A stretch of DNA of 64,000 nucleotides from Oscillatoriales cyanobacterium M59_W2019_021 (GCA_015295945.1 DVED01000149.1:31909-95908), one strand, 5' to 3'; counted from the stretch's first letter, positions 18,235-27,176 are shown. Translations and numbers: made by a program. The notes: generated from the letters alone by a model not told the origin.

Positions 18235-19797
18235 TTAAGGACCGAATAGATTTTCCGCACTGCGTTGGAGGCGATCGAAAAATAGCAAGAATCCCAACAC
18301 GTCTCGGAACGGTTGCGTCACCGTATTGAGAATATAACTGACTTTGGCAATCGTATTGCGGTTAACGACGATGACGTCGTTGTCTTGGAGTAAGGTATTT
18401 TGGGTCGGATCGCCCCGCATCGCTTCTTTGACATCGAACTCTTGAGTAATGGCGCGTCCGAGTTCTTCGTCGAAGCGAATCACTGCCACGCTGTCGAGAT
18501 CCGCCTGAGAGAGAGGCACTCCCTGTATGGCGTCGAGGAGGGTACTCGTATTCGGCAAGTTGAGGATGTTAAACGCCCCGTCTGCCGACCCCCTGCCACC
18601 GCCAGAAGCATAGCTGAGGAGGCGAACGCGGATTTGTTGTTGGGCGAGGGTCGATCGGGCTGCCAGTTGGCGATCGTACTCTTCTCGATCGGCGATATCC
18701 AGAGTGGGAACCACCACCACATCCCCATCTTCCAAGCGGAAATCCGGCAAGGGCGTCCCTTCTAACAGAGGGGTAAACAGGTCGATGGTCTCTTCGATGG
18801 TCGATCCGTCAATGAGGGTGCGGCGCACGACGACTTGTCGCAAATTCGCCGTGACTCGCGTTCCTCCGGCTGCCAGGATGGCTTGGGCGACATCCGGCGG
18901 TGGCGAGGCAGAAACCGGATAGAATCCCGGTCGCGCCACTTCCCCAACGATAGTAATTTCTAAGGGAAATTGCGGGGGGGAGGTAAGGGTGAGGGTATCG
19001 ATAAAGTCGCGATCGTACTCGGCGTCAAAGTCGGTTTGCCGCTGGGCGACGACGACGGTATCCCCGTCTTGCAAGTTGAATTCGGGAACGGCAACGCCCT
19101 CGCGCAGGGGGGTGTAGAGATCGATCTGCCGCTGCAAAGTCGAGCCGTCGGGGAGGGTACGCCGCACGAGGACTTGTCGCAAGTCGGCGTCGAGGGTCGC
19201 CCCGCCTGCCGCCAGAATTGCCGCCGAGGGGGTGGTATTGGCGGGGAGGGGGTAGAACCCCGGTCGCAGCACTTCTCCTGTGACGGTGGCTTGTGCCGGA
19301 CGCTGGGCGAGTAACGTCACCGAGACGACGGGATTGACGACGAAGCGATCGAGTTGCACCCGGATGGCGGCGGCAGCTTCGTTGGCACTCAAATTCTCTA
19401 AATTCAGGGTTCCGGCGAGGGGAACGACGATCGTGCCTTCTGGACTGAGGGTGCTTTGAAAACTCAGATTTTGGAACGGGGGTTCGACTTGAATGAAGAT
19501 CGTATCTCCCGAACCGAGTTGGTAGAGGTTCCAGCGGGGATCGAGAGCGGAATCTTTGGGGACGACCCGAGGCGGTGGGACGGGAAGCGGCGATGGCGAT
19601 CGATCGGGCAATGGTTGCTTCAAGGTCGCATCGGTTTTGAGAACGGGTGGCAGCCATGAAGACTCTGCCCTTGCTGGAGTTTGGGCGACAGCAGCGATCG
19701 ACAACCCGTGCAAACTCCACCATAACGGTATCCCCCCGACCAAGGCGATCGCTTTGGGTCGGATGCAATATCTGGATCGAGCTCGAGTTGTTGTCAT
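18235..19797 (-). CDS. SLBB-domain polysaccharide export protein (Wza-like)
   Basis: 520 residues from the ATG at 19797; an upstream in-frame extension would only translate the 7-nt repeats. A hydrophobic N-terminus (ALVGGIPLWWSLHGLSIAAV, ending at an AQA-like site) is a likely signal peptide. Then come the polysaccharide-export domain (YQLGSGDTIFIQVEPPFQNL; LSPEGTIVVPLAGTLNLENL) and SLBB repeats (TVTGEVLRPGFYPLPAN; TIVGEVARPGFYPVSAS). Wza-type proteins form the outer-membrane exit for exopolysaccharide, fitting gliding cells that secrete slime. No glycosyltransferase or Wzc gene is adjacent. The ThiF-like gene follows directly. Confidence 0.87.
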   Translation of the reverse strand: MTTTRARSRYCIRPKAIALVGGIPLWWSLHGLSIAAVAQTPARAESSWLPPVLKTDATLKQPLPDRSPSPLPVPPPRVVPKDSALDPRWNLYQLGSGDTIFIQVEPPFQNLSFQSTLSPEGTIVVPLAGTLNLENLSANEAAAAIRVQLDRFVVNPVVSVTLLAQRPAQATVTGEVLRPGFYPLPANTTPSAAILAAGGATLDADLRQVLVRRTLPDGSTLQRQIDLYTPLREGVAVPEFNLQDGDTVVVAQRQTDFDAEYDRDFIDTLTLTSPPQFPLEITIVGEVARPGFYPVSASPPPDVAQAILAAGGTRVTANLRQVVVRRTLIDGSTIEETIDLFTPLLEGTPLPDFRLEDGDVVVVPTLDIADREEYDRQLAARSTLAQQQIRVRLLSYASGGGRGSADGAFNILNLPNTSTLLDAIQGVPLSQADLDSVAVIRFDEELGRAITQEFDVKEAMRGDPTQNTLLQDNDVIVVNRNTIAKVSYILNTVTQPFRDVLGFLLFFDRLQRSAENLFGP

Positions 19798-19800
19798 GGG

Positions 19801-19821
19801 GTAATGGGTAATGGGTAATGG
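19801..19821. repeat. 7-nt tandem repeat (GTAATGG x3) abutting a start codon
   Basis: Three perfect GTAATGG heptamers (CCATTAC on the minus strand), three bases upstream of the SLBB gene ATG. They occupy the position of its ribosome-binding site. The unit is the same as before hmpE. Confidence 0.85.
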
Positions 19822-19922
19822 GCAAACACCGACTAGCAAAAGCGCGACTAACAACTAGCAACTAACCGCTAACAAAAACGGTGCGTTTCGTTCCGGTGGC
19901 ACTCCCTACAAATTACAACTAA

Positions 19923-20651
19923 CTAAAGCTCAATTTCCGACATAATCGCAACTTGGATCTTTTGACCTAACGACTCGGCGAGGGATCGTACGGTTTCGAT
20001 ATCGCCCAAGGGTTCGATGGGGACGAGGAAACAAACTGCCACCCAAGGCATTCGCCGACCGGACAAGCGAGCTTGACGATCGACCCAAAACCAGCGAATC
20101 GGATCGGGATGTCCACCGTCCGATCGAGCATACCACTGGACGAGAGCATAGGTTTGCGATCGCATCCAAGCACGGAAAAAGCGAGCCTCGACGGTAACGG
20201 GTTTGCCTCCGGCGACGGCAACCTCAAATTGCAGGCGACGATAGGAATCGCTTTTCCAAGACAGTCCGCCACCAAGCGCTCGAAAATCTCCCCATTCGGC
20301 TTGGGGTTGCGCTCCCGCCCCGGTTGTTGAGGTTTGCGGTCGCAACAGTAGGAGGATTTGACGCTGGCGATCGCCGACGGGTTCCGTTCCGTCGGCTTCG
20401 AGTTCCTGTAGCAGCCATTTTCCCGAAGCTAACTCGACGCTTTTTTGGGAAATCGACTGCCAACCCGGCAGAACGACGCCCGTTTTGGCTAGAGTTTTGA
20501 GTGGTTTTAATTGAGCGACGGGGGGTTGTTCGTGCCACCAACGTCCTTGCAGGTAATTGGGCACAGCCCCGAACATCAATAGTGCCAGTAACGCGATCGG
20601 CACGAGCCAGCGTACGGGAGAGATTTGATAAAGGACTTTCGGAAAGGTCAT
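19923..20651 (-). CDS. Cyanoexosortase B system-associated protein
   Basis: 242 residues from the ATG at 20651 (MTFPKVLYQISPVRWLVPIA). Upstream codons to 20720 are open, but the N-terminal anchor fits the internal start. One membrane segment (WLVPIALLALLMFGAVPNYL) is followed by an extracytoplasmic domain with LPGWQSISQKSVELASGKW, VEARFFRAWMRSQTYALVQW, GGHPDPIRWFW and PWVAVCFLVPIEPLGDIETV, which I recognise as the accessory protein of the cyanoexosortase B system, related to EpsI. Exosortases process PEP-CTERM-type surface proteins. No exosortase gene lies in the window. A terminator-like hairpin sits upstream at 20734-20756. The name is from memory of the family. Confidence 0.7.
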   Translation of the reverse strand: MTFPKVLYQISPVRWLVPIALLALLMFGAVPNYLQGRWWHEQPPVAQLKPLKTLAKTGVVLPGWQSISQKSVELASGKWLLQELEADGTEPVGDRQRQILLLLRPQTSTTGAGAQPQAEWGDFRALGGGLSWKSDSYRRLQFEVAVAGGKPVTVEARFFRAWMRSQTYALVQWYARSDGGHPDPIRWFWVDRQARLSGRRMPWVAVCFLVPIEPLGDIETVRSLAESLGQKIQVAIMSEIEL

Positions 20652-20733
20652 GAAGTCGAAGGCAGGCGATCGGGTTTCTTCCCCTATCTTCGCATTTCCC
20701 CTTCTGTCGTCGAGATCCAACCCCTGAAGAAAA

Positions 20734-20756
20734 ACCCCCGTCAGAGAGACCGGGGT
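20734..20756. terminator. Intrinsic terminator-like hairpin with T-tracts on both strands
   Basis: The stem is ACCCC/GGGGT extended by GTC/GAC around an AGAGA loop. GATTTTTT follows on the plus strand and TTTTTC on the minus strand. Nothing recognisable is transcribed into it from either side, so it either ends an unrecognised RNA or attenuates the gene below. Confidence 0.65.
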
Positions 20757-21119
20757 GATTTTTTGGGGATTAGGTTATCTAAACTGAACTTAGGGTGTTT
20801 CAGTCAATTACCTTCATATACTTCTGGCGACGACACCGCTATGCAGTTTGCCGATCTGGGGTCGATCGGGCGACGGTCCCAAATAGCTGGAAACAACTGG
20901 AGAGGGTCGTTTGGCAGTTTTGAACTTCCCTGCTGCCATTCCTCTCGTTCGCTGCCTCCCTTCAAACGCAGCATCTTGAGATCTGGATCACCAAAACGTC
21001 TCTAGTACCATCACGTTGTGCTGAGGAAATTCTCACTGTTAGCTCTGATGGGGGTTACGGTCGATCGCCCGTCCGTCAGGGATAGTAGTATTACGAACGG
21101 ATTAGGGAAGACCAAAGAA
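20757..21119. other. Intergenic region, possible unrecognised RNA
   Basis: 363 bp between divergent genes. No credible protein: a longer frame for the STAS gene is open from 21018 but does not look like part of the domain. The terminator at 20734-20756 reads well for minus-strand transcription leaving this interval, which is why a small RNA is possible here; I see no matching promoter or known RNA family. Confidence 0.35.
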
Positions 21120-21584
21120 ATGGCTATCGTACTGCGACCTCACGGCCAACTCGACCTCAAAGAAGCGATGAAGTTGAAGCAGAAAATGCACGAGGTCGCT
21201 CAAACCGCTGAATTAGACAGTCACCAATTTTGGGTGGTGGATTTAGCCAAAGTCAACGATCTCGACCATTTTGGGGCGATCGCGCTATTAGAGATCCGTC
21301 GGTACGCGCAAAAAACCGGACACCAACTATTTCTGAGCAACGTTAGCAATTCTGTGAGATCGATCTTAAACATCGCTCACCTGACCTCAGAGTTTGAGTT
21401 TCTCACCCATAACCATGGCTTGCCCGATGTCAAATCGGCAACCGCCGATTGCGCCCCAAGCGATCGCCAAGTTGCCCAATTCCCCCTCCCGGCGGCTCCC
21501 CAATCGCAACGCTTGTATAAAACCATCGCTTCGTTGAAATCGAAGTTTGTCCAACGATCGACCGATCTGCCGATTTCGGTATAA
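21120..21584 (+). CDS. STAS-domain protein (anti-sigma-factor antagonist type)
   Basis: 154 residues from the ATG at 21120, preceded by AGGGAAG at 9-nt spacing. The frame continues upstream to 21018 (34 more codons), but these are not domain-like. The fold signature is IVLRPHGQLDLKEAMKLKQK, FWVVDLAKVNDLDHFGAIAL and ALLEIRRYAQKTGHQLFLSN. In SpoIIAA-type antagonists the phosphorylated residue is a Ser in the D-S-S/T segment; the corresponding stretch here reads VNDLDHFGA, without a Ser or Thr, so classical phospho-switching is doubtful. A C-terminal tail of about 40 residues is Pro/Ala/Ser-rich then basic. No partner kinase or phosphatase gene is adjacent. Confidence 0.75.
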   Translation: MAIVLRPHGQLDLKEAMKLKQKMHEVAQTAELDSHQFWVVDLAKVNDLDHFGAIALLEIRRYAQKTGHQLFLSNVSNSVRSILNIAHLTSEFEFLTHNHGLPDVKSATADCAPSDRQVAQFPLPAAPQSQRLYKTIASLKSKFVQRSTDLPISV

Positions 21585-21672
21585 GGAAAATGTGGATTTG
21601 CCACAGGGTGTCGATCTTCCTGCCGAGAGGCAAGGGGAACTCTCGGGAATTGAAGCATCTTCATCCTCTGTC

Positions 21673-21714
21673 AATTATCGAACCGTCGAGAGATCGCCCG
21701 ACGGTTCGATAATT
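21673..21714. terminator. Perfect 16-bp inverted repeat between convergent genes
   Basis: AATTATCGAACCGTCG (21673-21688) and its exact complement (21699-21714) with a 10-nt loop, lying between the ends of the STAS gene (plus) and the DsbA-like gene (minus). The A/T ends of the stem form short U-tracts in either direction, as in a bidirectional terminator. Confidence 0.8.
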
Positions 21715-21725
21715 TGTACGAACAA

Positions 21726-22517
21726 TTAGCGCTTGCTCTCGACTCGCTCGAGTGCTGCTTCCATTTCCGATAGCTCTACCGCGCCACTTAAGGCTTCCTC
21801 ATTAATGAAAAAGACGGGCGTCCCATTGAGTCCCAAACTTTCGGCGAGGGCGAGGTCTTTGTCGATCGCCGCCTGGGCTTCGGAACTTTGGCGATCGCGA
21901 TCAAACTGTTCTTTATCCAGACCTAATTCTTCAGCAAGCTGGACGTACAGATCGTCTCCCAATTTTTCCTGGTTTTCAAACAATGCCGAGTGATATTCCC
22001 AGAATTTGTCCTGTTTTCCGGCTGCCCACGCCGCTTTAGCTGCCGGAACGGCTTCCGCGTGAATGGAACTCAGGGGTAAGTTTTTGTACGCCAGGGTGAC
22101 GCGATCGCCGTACTTCTTCATAAATGCCGTGACGGTTTCGTGCGCTTTCGCACAATAGGGGCATTGAAAATCGGAAAACTCCAACAGCACGATTTCTTTT
22201 TTGTCCGAACCCGTCGTCGGCGAATCGGCGATCGCCTTTGCCGGATCGTCCATCATTTGCTGTAAAAAGCCTTGACGCGCCTTCCGGGTTTCGTCTTGCT
22301 GCTTCGTCCGATACGCTTCCACTGCTTCCAGGATCGCTTCGGGATTGTTGCGGATAATTTGTAACACTTGGGCTTCTAATTCCGGCGACACCGCCGCATC
22401 TCCGTCGGATTGAGCCGTTGCCGAACAACTGCTCAGCGTCAAACACGTTAACAGCAGTCCGACGAACCAAAATCGCCGCTGCCAGAGGGGTTGGGGAAAA
22501 CGAAACCGTTGATTCAT
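21726..22517 (-). CDS. DsbA-family thioredoxin-fold lipoprotein
   Basis: 263 residues. The N-terminus has basic residues, a hydrophobic stretch and a lipobox (LTLSSC), so the mature protein should be lipid-anchored outside the cytoplasmic membrane. A helical region (SPELEAQVLQIIRNNPEAIL) resembles the N-terminal segment of ScsC/Com1-type proteins. The thioredoxin-like domain carries the redox motif CPYC (LEFSDFQCPYCAKAHETV) and the cis-proline region NGTPVFFINEEALSGA. It would make or shuffle disulfides in exported proteins. A dispersed repeat lies upstream, toward tatC. Confidence 0.88.
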   Translation of the reverse strand: MNQRFRFPQPLWQRRFWFVGLLLTCLTLSSCSATAQSDGDAAVSPELEAQVLQIIRNNPEAILEAVEAYRTKQQDETRKARQGFLQQMMDDPAKAIADSPTTGSDKKEIVLLEFSDFQCPYCAKAHETVTAFMKKYGDRVTLAYKNLPLSSIHAEAVPAAKAAWAAGKQDKFWEYHSALFENQEKLGDDLYVQLAEELGLDKEQFDRDRQSSEAQAAIDKDLALAESLGLNGTPVFFINEEALSGAVELSEMEAALERVESKR

Positions 22518-22596
22518 AATTGGGAAGTTGAGGTTCGGGTGTGTTTTCGATTTTATCGTTATTGGTCATTAGGATTTTGGGGTTGGGGGTTTGGGG

Positions 22597-22617
22597 ATTT
22601 TAGATTTTAGATTTTAG
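22597..22617. repeat. 7-nt tandem repeat (ATTTTAG x3)
   Basis: Three perfect ATTTTAG heptamers in the DsbA-tatC gap; same 7-nt period as the other intergenic repeats, different unit. Confidence 0.8.
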
Positions 22618-22679
22618 ATTGAGATCTATGACTCATAACTGGTCACTGGTCACTGCTCCCCCGGCTCTCTTCCGATTCT

Positions 22680-22739
22680 GAACTCCTGCAACTCCTGTAG
22701 GCGCAGCCAGTGCGAAGCACTTACTCCTGAACTCCTGCT
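22680..22739. repeat. Dispersed ~59-bp repeat, copy 2
   Basis: Matches 271-329 with one additional base near the left end. This copy is wholly intergenic, about 100 bp upstream of tatC. Confidence 0.85.
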
Positions 22740-22840
22740 TGTAGAAGATTTCTTCAAGAAAAGATACAATGATCCAACAAAGCTCGCCTTAAGGTCGAGC
22801 CAACCGGATCGATTTCAACTGCATTGCTTTTATTGCTTTT

Positions 22841-23620
22841 ATGACAGCTTCCCCAGAATTAGACGCAGCGTCTCCAACGGACTTGGATGCTGTCGAGAAA
22901 GACCCTCTCGACGAAATTCCGGATGAATTGGAAATGCCCCTGTTCGACCACTTGGAAGAATTGCGGCGGCGAATTTTTTATTCTCTCGCAGCGCTCGCGG
23001 TGGGAATGGTCGGCTGTTTTTTAGCCGTCAAGCCGATCGTGCAATTGTTGGAAATTCCAGCGACTGGGGTCAAATTTCTACAACTGGCGCCGGGGGAATA
23101 CTTTTTCGTTTCGCTCAAAGTAGCGGGATACAGCGGTTTGTTGGTCTCAAGTCCTTTCATTCTCTACCAAATTATCCAATTTGTTTTACCGGGACTGACA
23201 CGCCGGGAACGTCGGGCGATCGGACCGGTTGTGTTAGGATCGAGCGTCTTGTTCGTTGCGGGATTGGTGTTTGCCTATTTGGCGTTAATTCCCGCTGCCC
23301 TCAATTTCTTCGTCAGTTACGGTTCGGGGGTGGTAGAGCAGCAGTGGTCGATCGATCGCTACTTTGAATTTGTTCTTCTGCTTCTCTTCAGTACCGGATT
23401 GGCGTTTCAAATTCCGGTGGTGCAAGGCTTGCTGGGTTTGTTGGGCATCGTCACCTCCCGGCAAATGCTGTCGGGGTGGCGGTATATGGTCTTGGCGGCT
23501 GTCCTGTTGGGTGCAATCCTAACCCCTTCGACCGATCCCCTCACCCAAAGTTTGCTCGCCGGAGCGGTGGTGGGACTGTATCTTGCGGGAACGGGTTTGG
23601 TTAAACTTCTCGGTCGCTAA
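22841..23620 (+). CDS. tatC: Sec-independent protein translocase TatC
   Basis: 259 residues, the usual length plus an acidic N-terminal extension of about 30 residues. The TatC signature is clear: [20 protein letters not shown], then six hydrophobic segments, including [20 protein letters not shown] after the second and [16 protein letters not shown] later. TatC is the multi-spanning receptor for twin-arginine signal peptides, in plasma and thylakoid membranes. No tatA/tatB gene is adjacent, which is common in cyanobacteria. The leader holds a dispersed repeat; no clear ribosome-binding site is visible before the ATG at 22841. Confidence 0.95.
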   Translation: MTASPELDAASPTDLDAVEKDPLDEIPDELEMPLFDHLEELRRRIFYSLAALAVGMVGCFLAVKPIVQLLEIPATGVKFLQLAPGEYFFVSLKVAGYSGLLVSSPFILYQIIQFVLPGLTRRERRAIGPVVLGSSVLFVAGLVFAYLALIPAALNFFVSYGSGVVEQQWSIDRYFEFVLLLLFSTGLAFQIPVVQGLLGLLGIVTSRQMLSGWRYMVLAAVLLGAILTPSTDPLTQSLLAGAVVGLYLAGTGLVKLLGR

Positions 23621-23800
23621 GACGTTCGAGGGTGACCTCTATACAAAGTTCTTTATCAAGTTCTTTATCAAAGTTGCAGCTTTCGTTCGCGCAGTGACTC
23701 CGTTGGGGTAGCGGAAATTCGCAGACCCAAAAACCTAGATCGACGAGAAGATTGCGTGTCGAGAGTTTTAGCGGACGGCTGACAGCTAATAGCTATCTGC

Positions 23801-23852
23801 AAAAAAAAACGCCCAGATAAAATCCAGGCGTTGCCATCAGGGTGCATCTACT
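23801..23852 (-). ncRNA. Candidate small RNA with TATAAT box and intrinsic terminator
   Basis: On the minus strand a perfect TATAAT (23864-23859) is followed about 7 nt later by a potential start near 23852 and, within 50 nt, by the hairpin AACGCC...GGCGTT and an uninterrupted T-run (23801-23810). The RNA would be about 50 nt. No good -35 box is seen, and the hairpin could simply be the distal terminator of prfC. No known RNA family is recognised. Confidence 0.35.
23802..23834 (-). terminator. Rho-independent terminator (minus strand)
   Basis: Stem AACGCC/GGCGTT with an inner GAT/ATC pairing, followed on the minus strand by a run of T. It lies about 280 bp downstream of the prfC stop codon and stops minus-strand transcription before tatC. 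Confidence 0.8.
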
Positions 23853-24075
23853 GAAAGAATTATAACATGGAGGGCATAACCCCTCACCCCGTTTAACGAA
23901 TCTTTATAAATTAAGATCGATCGCCACAAAATATACCGATTTTTTTTGACTTCGATCCGCATATCCAGCAATTGAATTGGTAAAGAAATTCTCCGAATTA
24001 CCGAGGTTTTATTGCAAGAATCGGGTGTTTATCGAGCGGATTTTAGGGGCGATTGATCGCTTTAAATTTCTCCCA

Positions 24076-24103
24076 GTATGGGGCGATCTCGATCACCCCA
24101 TAC
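24076..24103. terminator. Inverted repeat just downstream of prfC
   Basis: GTATGGGG (24076-24083) / CCCCATAC (24096-24103), 13 bp beyond the prfC stop codon. No T-tract follows in the prfC direction, but AAAAAA precedes the hairpin, so it may act as a weak terminator or a 3'-end stabiliser. Confidence 0.5.
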
Positions 24104-24116
24104 CCAAAAAATCAGC

Positions 24117-25739
24117 TTATATCGGTTCTTGTCCGGAGACCACTGGAGCGATTTTTCGGAGTTCTAAGTCAGGGACATCTTCTTGAAGTTGCTGTACGTT
24201 CCATTCGTTGCGGAATAGCAAAACGGGACGATCCCAGCTATCTTTGACGGCAACGGTATTGAATAAGCGTCCGGCTTTCTCCAAAGCTTCCCAACCGCCA
24301 GCCACCCAACGCGCCACGGAAAACGGCAAAGGTTCCAGCCGAGTTTCCACCCCGTATTCGTTTTGCATCCGGAATTGGACGACCTCGAATTGTAGTTGAC
24401 CGACGGCTGCCAAAATCGGATCGCGTTTGGACTCGTCTACCGAATACATAATTTGTACGGCGCCTTCTTCTCGCAGTTCGGAAACACCTTTATGAAACTG
24501 TTTGAATTTCGAGGGATTGACGTTTCTTAAATAGGCGAAAAGTTCGGGAGAAAAGCAGGGAATTCCTTCGTATTCTAATTTTTTCCCGGTATAAATCGTA
24601 TCGCCGATCGCAAAGACACCGGGATTATTTAAACCGATGACATCGCCGGGATACGCCTCCTCGATCGACTCTCGATCTTGCGCGAATAGCTTTTGGGGAC
24701 GGGATAAACGCACGGTTTTTCCAGTGCGCGCGTGGTTCACCGTCATGTCTTTTTCAAACTTGCCGCTACAGACGCGCACAAAGGCGATACGATCGCGGTG
24801 TTTCGGGTCCATATTGGCTTGCAACTTGAAAACAAATCCCGTAAATTCCTCGTAGGTGGGGGAAATTTCCTCGCGGGTACTGCGGCGAGAACCGGGTTTA
24901 AGCGCGTATTCCAAGAAAGCATCGAGGAAGAGTTGCACCCCGAAATTGGTCATGGCACTCCCGAAGAAAACCGGGGTCATTTTTCCGGCATGGACTTGTT
25001 CTAAATCCAGGTCTGCCCCCAATTCTTCCAAAATTTCTAACTCGTCTTTGAATTGGTAATACAAATCGGATTCTAATAAGTCTTCGATGCGGGGGTCGCC
25101 GAGATCGATGACAGTATCTTCCGCTTGTTTGCTGCCGTGTGCCGATCGCTCGAAGAGGTGAATTTTGCGGTGGCGGCGATCGAACACTCCTTTAAAGCGA
25201 TCGCCAGCACCGATGGGCCACGTCACCGGATAGGTGGTCAATCCCAATTCCTTTTCGATTTCGTCGAGCAATTCCAACGGATCGCGACTGGGACGATCCA
25301 TTTTATTAATAAAGGTAAAAATCGGGATTGATCGCATTTGGCAAACCTCGAACAGCTTCCGGGTTTGCGGTTCGAGTCCTTTTGCCGCATCTTCCAACAT
25401 CACCGCATTGTCTGCCGCCGCCAAAGTGCGATAGGTATCTTCGCCGAAGTCTTGGTGTCCCGGCGTATCCAACAAATTCACCTGAGCGCCGCCATACTCG
25501 AATTGCAGCACCGTTGAAGTAATGGAAATGCCGCGTTGTTGTTCCATTTCCATCCAGTCTGACGTGGCGTGGCGCTGGGTGCGACGCGCTTTCACGGAAC
25601 CCGCTTGGTGAATGGCGCCTCCGTACAGCAGCAGTTTTTCAGTGAGAGTGGTTTTCCCGGCGTCGGGGTGAGAGATAATCGCAAAATTGCGGCGGCGATC
25701 GACTTCGGTTTGCAGTTCGGTTTGGAGTTCGGCGGTCAT
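24117..25739 (-). CDS. prfC: Peptide chain release factor 3
   Basis: 540 residues from the ATG at 25739 (MTAELQTEL); the frame extends 12 codons upstream without family similarity. It is a translational GTPase with G1 ([14 protein letters not shown]), the RF3-type switch region ([15 protein letters not shown]), G3 ([15 protein letters not shown]) and G4 ([12 protein letters not shown]). Domain II/III sequence continues through [22 protein letters not shown]3 recycles RF1/RF2 from the ribosome after peptide release. It is full length with no internal anomaly, and monocistronic by appearance: sbcD lies 126 bp upstream on the same strand. Confidence 0.96.
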   Translation of the reverse strand: MTAELQTELQTEVDRRRNFAIISHPDAGKTTLTEKLLLYGGAIHQAGSVKARRTQRHATSDWMEMEQQRGISITSTVLQFEYGGAQVNLLDTPGHQDFGEDTYRTLAAADNAVMLEDAAKGLEPQTRKLFEVCQMRSIPIFTFINKMDRPSRDPLELLDEIEKELGLTTYPVTWPIGAGDRFKGVFDRRHRKIHLFERSAHGSKQAEDTVIDLGDPRIEDLLESDLYYQFKDELEILEELGADLDLEQVHAGKMTPVFFGSAMTNFGVQLFLDAFLEYALKPGSRRSTREEISPTYEEFTGFVFKLQANMDPKHRDRIAFVRVCSGKFEKDMTVNHARTGKTVRLSRPQKLFAQDRESIEEAYPGDVIGLNNPGVFAIGDTIYTGKKLEYEGIPCFSPELFAYLRNVNPSKFKQFHKGVSELREEGAVQIMYSVDESKRDPILAAVGQLQFEVVQFRMQNEYGVETRLEPLPFSVARWVAGGWEALEKAGRLFNTVAVKDSWDRPVLLFRNEWNVQQLQEDVPDLELRKIAPVVSGQEPI

Positions 25740-25864
25740 GAGGCAGATAGCGTGTCGGCGTTCATAGTTTAGCAAAGTTTATCGTCTGTGCGATCGAGCT
25801 CATCCCTGCGGGTTTTAAGCACTACGCAACGGATGCCCTTATGGCAAAAGGCAGAAGATAAACG

Positions 25865-27088
25865 TTAGTTATCCACCGTTAATAATTCCCGCGCGGCTGC
25901 CAGCAAATCCGCTTCGATTTCCTTGAGATCCTCGCGATTTTCCAGGTAAGTTTTCAGTGCCTCCAGGGGGTCGATGCTGCGACCGATTCCCAACGATGGA
26001 ATGCGCGGTTTAGCGAGTTGGCTGACCAATTCCGGCTGAATGGTGTAGCTGTGTGCCGGACTTAACGCTTCCCGCAATCCGTTAAGATCGATCGCGTCGA
26101 GACGATCGGGACGAATCTTATAACTCAGGCGCACCACGGCATCGGCGATCGGTTTTTTCGCCAGGGTGGCAATTAAGACCGCTTGGGGATCTTCCGCATC
26201 GGAAACATCGATCGATAAGGTTTGAAACGATCGCACCGCCAACGGACAAAATTCCCACGTCGCGCGACCCCGTTCCACCTCCACCATCACGTATCCCTTC
26301 TCTTCTTTCTCCTCGCTAAAATCCACCCGTTCGATACTGCCGGGATAAATCACTGGCGGATCGTTGGTGGGATTGAGATTTTGATGCTTGTGAACGTGAC
26401 CCAGCGCCACGTAATCGAACTCGGGACGGATGAGGAGAGATAGGGGAATGGTAAACCCTTTGCTGACTGCCAGATACCGTTCTGCACCGAATCGCGCCTT
26501 GTCCGCCATCAAATGACCCAGCAGTATCGTCGGCACGTTGGAATCGAGTTGGCGAATTTCCCCTTCCAGCGCCACCCGCAGACGATCAAGCAATAACTCG
26601 TGTACCTCCGCCAGGGACAACCCCTCCGTTTCCGGACGAGTCAGCAGCGTCGATTTGCTCAACCACGGCAAGGCGATCACCTGTACGTCCCCGTTGCGCG
26701 TGGCGATCCGATGGGTGTGCAGGGAGTCCCCCACCACAAACCCCGGAACCCCCAAGGTGCGGTAGATGCACAAACTGGCACTGCCTTGCGCTTGGGAATA
26801 GCGATCGTGGTTTCCCACCAGCAACACCGTGGGAATCTGTCGTTCGGCTAAGCGGCGAAACTGACTGGCAAAGGCTTCAGCCACGTAAGGCGGCGGCGTC
26901 GCGTCGGGAAACGCATCCCCACCGAACAGAACCAAATCCACCGACTCCGCCAAGGCGCGATCGATACACCGACCCAACGTCCCCATAAAATCTTCCAGCC
27001 GCGTATTCAACCCCGTCTCCGGATTTATCCGTCCGTGGGAAAAACCGCTTCCCATATGGATGTCCGAAAGGTGCAAAATTTTAACCAT
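25865..27088 (-). CDS. sbcD: SbcD-type exonuclease subunit (Mre11 family)
   Basis: 407 residues with all calcineurin-like metal motifs in order: LSDIHMGS, LVLFGGDAFPD, LLVGNHDRYSQ, LLGHLMADKARF and VALGHVHKHQ, then the capping domain and a C-terminal helical tail. SbcD is the nuclease partner of the SbcC ATPase, which opens hairpins and processes DNA ends. No sbcC gene is in the window, so the subunits are encoded apart here. The leader is a striking series of 7-nt repeats (27089-27176) ending close to the ATG; no normal ribosome-binding site is visible. Confidence 0.92.
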   Translation of the reverse strand: MVKILHLSDIHMGSGFSHGRINPETGLNTRLEDFMGTLGRCIDRALAESVDLVLFGGDAFPDATPPPYVAEAFASQFRRLAERQIPTVLLVGNHDRYSQAQGSASLCIYRTLGVPGFVVGDSLHTHRIATRNGDVQVIALPWLSKSTLLTRPETEGLSLAEVHELLLDRLRVALEGEIRQLDSNVPTILLGHLMADKARFGAERYLAVSKGFTIPLSLLIRPEFDYVALGHVHKHQNLNPTNDPPVIYPGSIERVDFSEEKEEKGYVMVEVERGRATWEFCPLAVRSFQTLSIDVSDAEDPQAVLIATLAKKPIADAVVRLSYKIRPDRLDAIDLNGLREALSPAHSYTIQPELVSQLAKPRIPSLGIGRSIDPLEALKTYLENREDLKEIEADLLAAARELLTVDN

Positions 27089-27176
27089 AAGACAAAGGGG
27101 TCATGGGTCATGGGTCATGGGTCATTTGTTATTTGGGGTTGGGGGTTGGGAGTTGGGAGTTTGGGGTTTGGGGTTT
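27089..27176. repeat. Composite 7-nt repeat leader upstream of sbcD
   Basis: Read on the minus strand toward sbcD the units are CCCAAAC, CCCAAAC, TCCCAAC, TCCCAAC, CCCCAAC, CCCAAAT, AACAAAT and then GACCCAT three times. The same units in nearly the same order precede the M61 gene (30447-30514). Further upstream (about 27220-27275) is a related CCCCGGCTCC-type degenerate tandem repeat. Confidence 0.85.

Larger units (their letters stand above)
22518..22840. other. Repeat-rich intergenic region between the DsbA-like gene and tatC
   Basis: 323 bp, mostly repeat modules: ATTTTAG x3 (22597-22617), a CCCCCGGCTC-type segment and the dispersed repeat 22680-22739. TACAAT at 22765-22770 could be a -10 box for tatC, but no -35 is at proper distance. 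Confidence 0.55.
23621..24116. other. Intergenic region between tatC and prfC ends
   Basis: 496 bp between convergent genes. It contains a 12-bp direct duplication (AAGTTCTTTATC, 23646-23669), a minus-strand terminator (23801-23834) with a possible promoter close to it, and a second inverted repeat at 24076-24103. No protein gene is supported. Confidence 0.55.
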
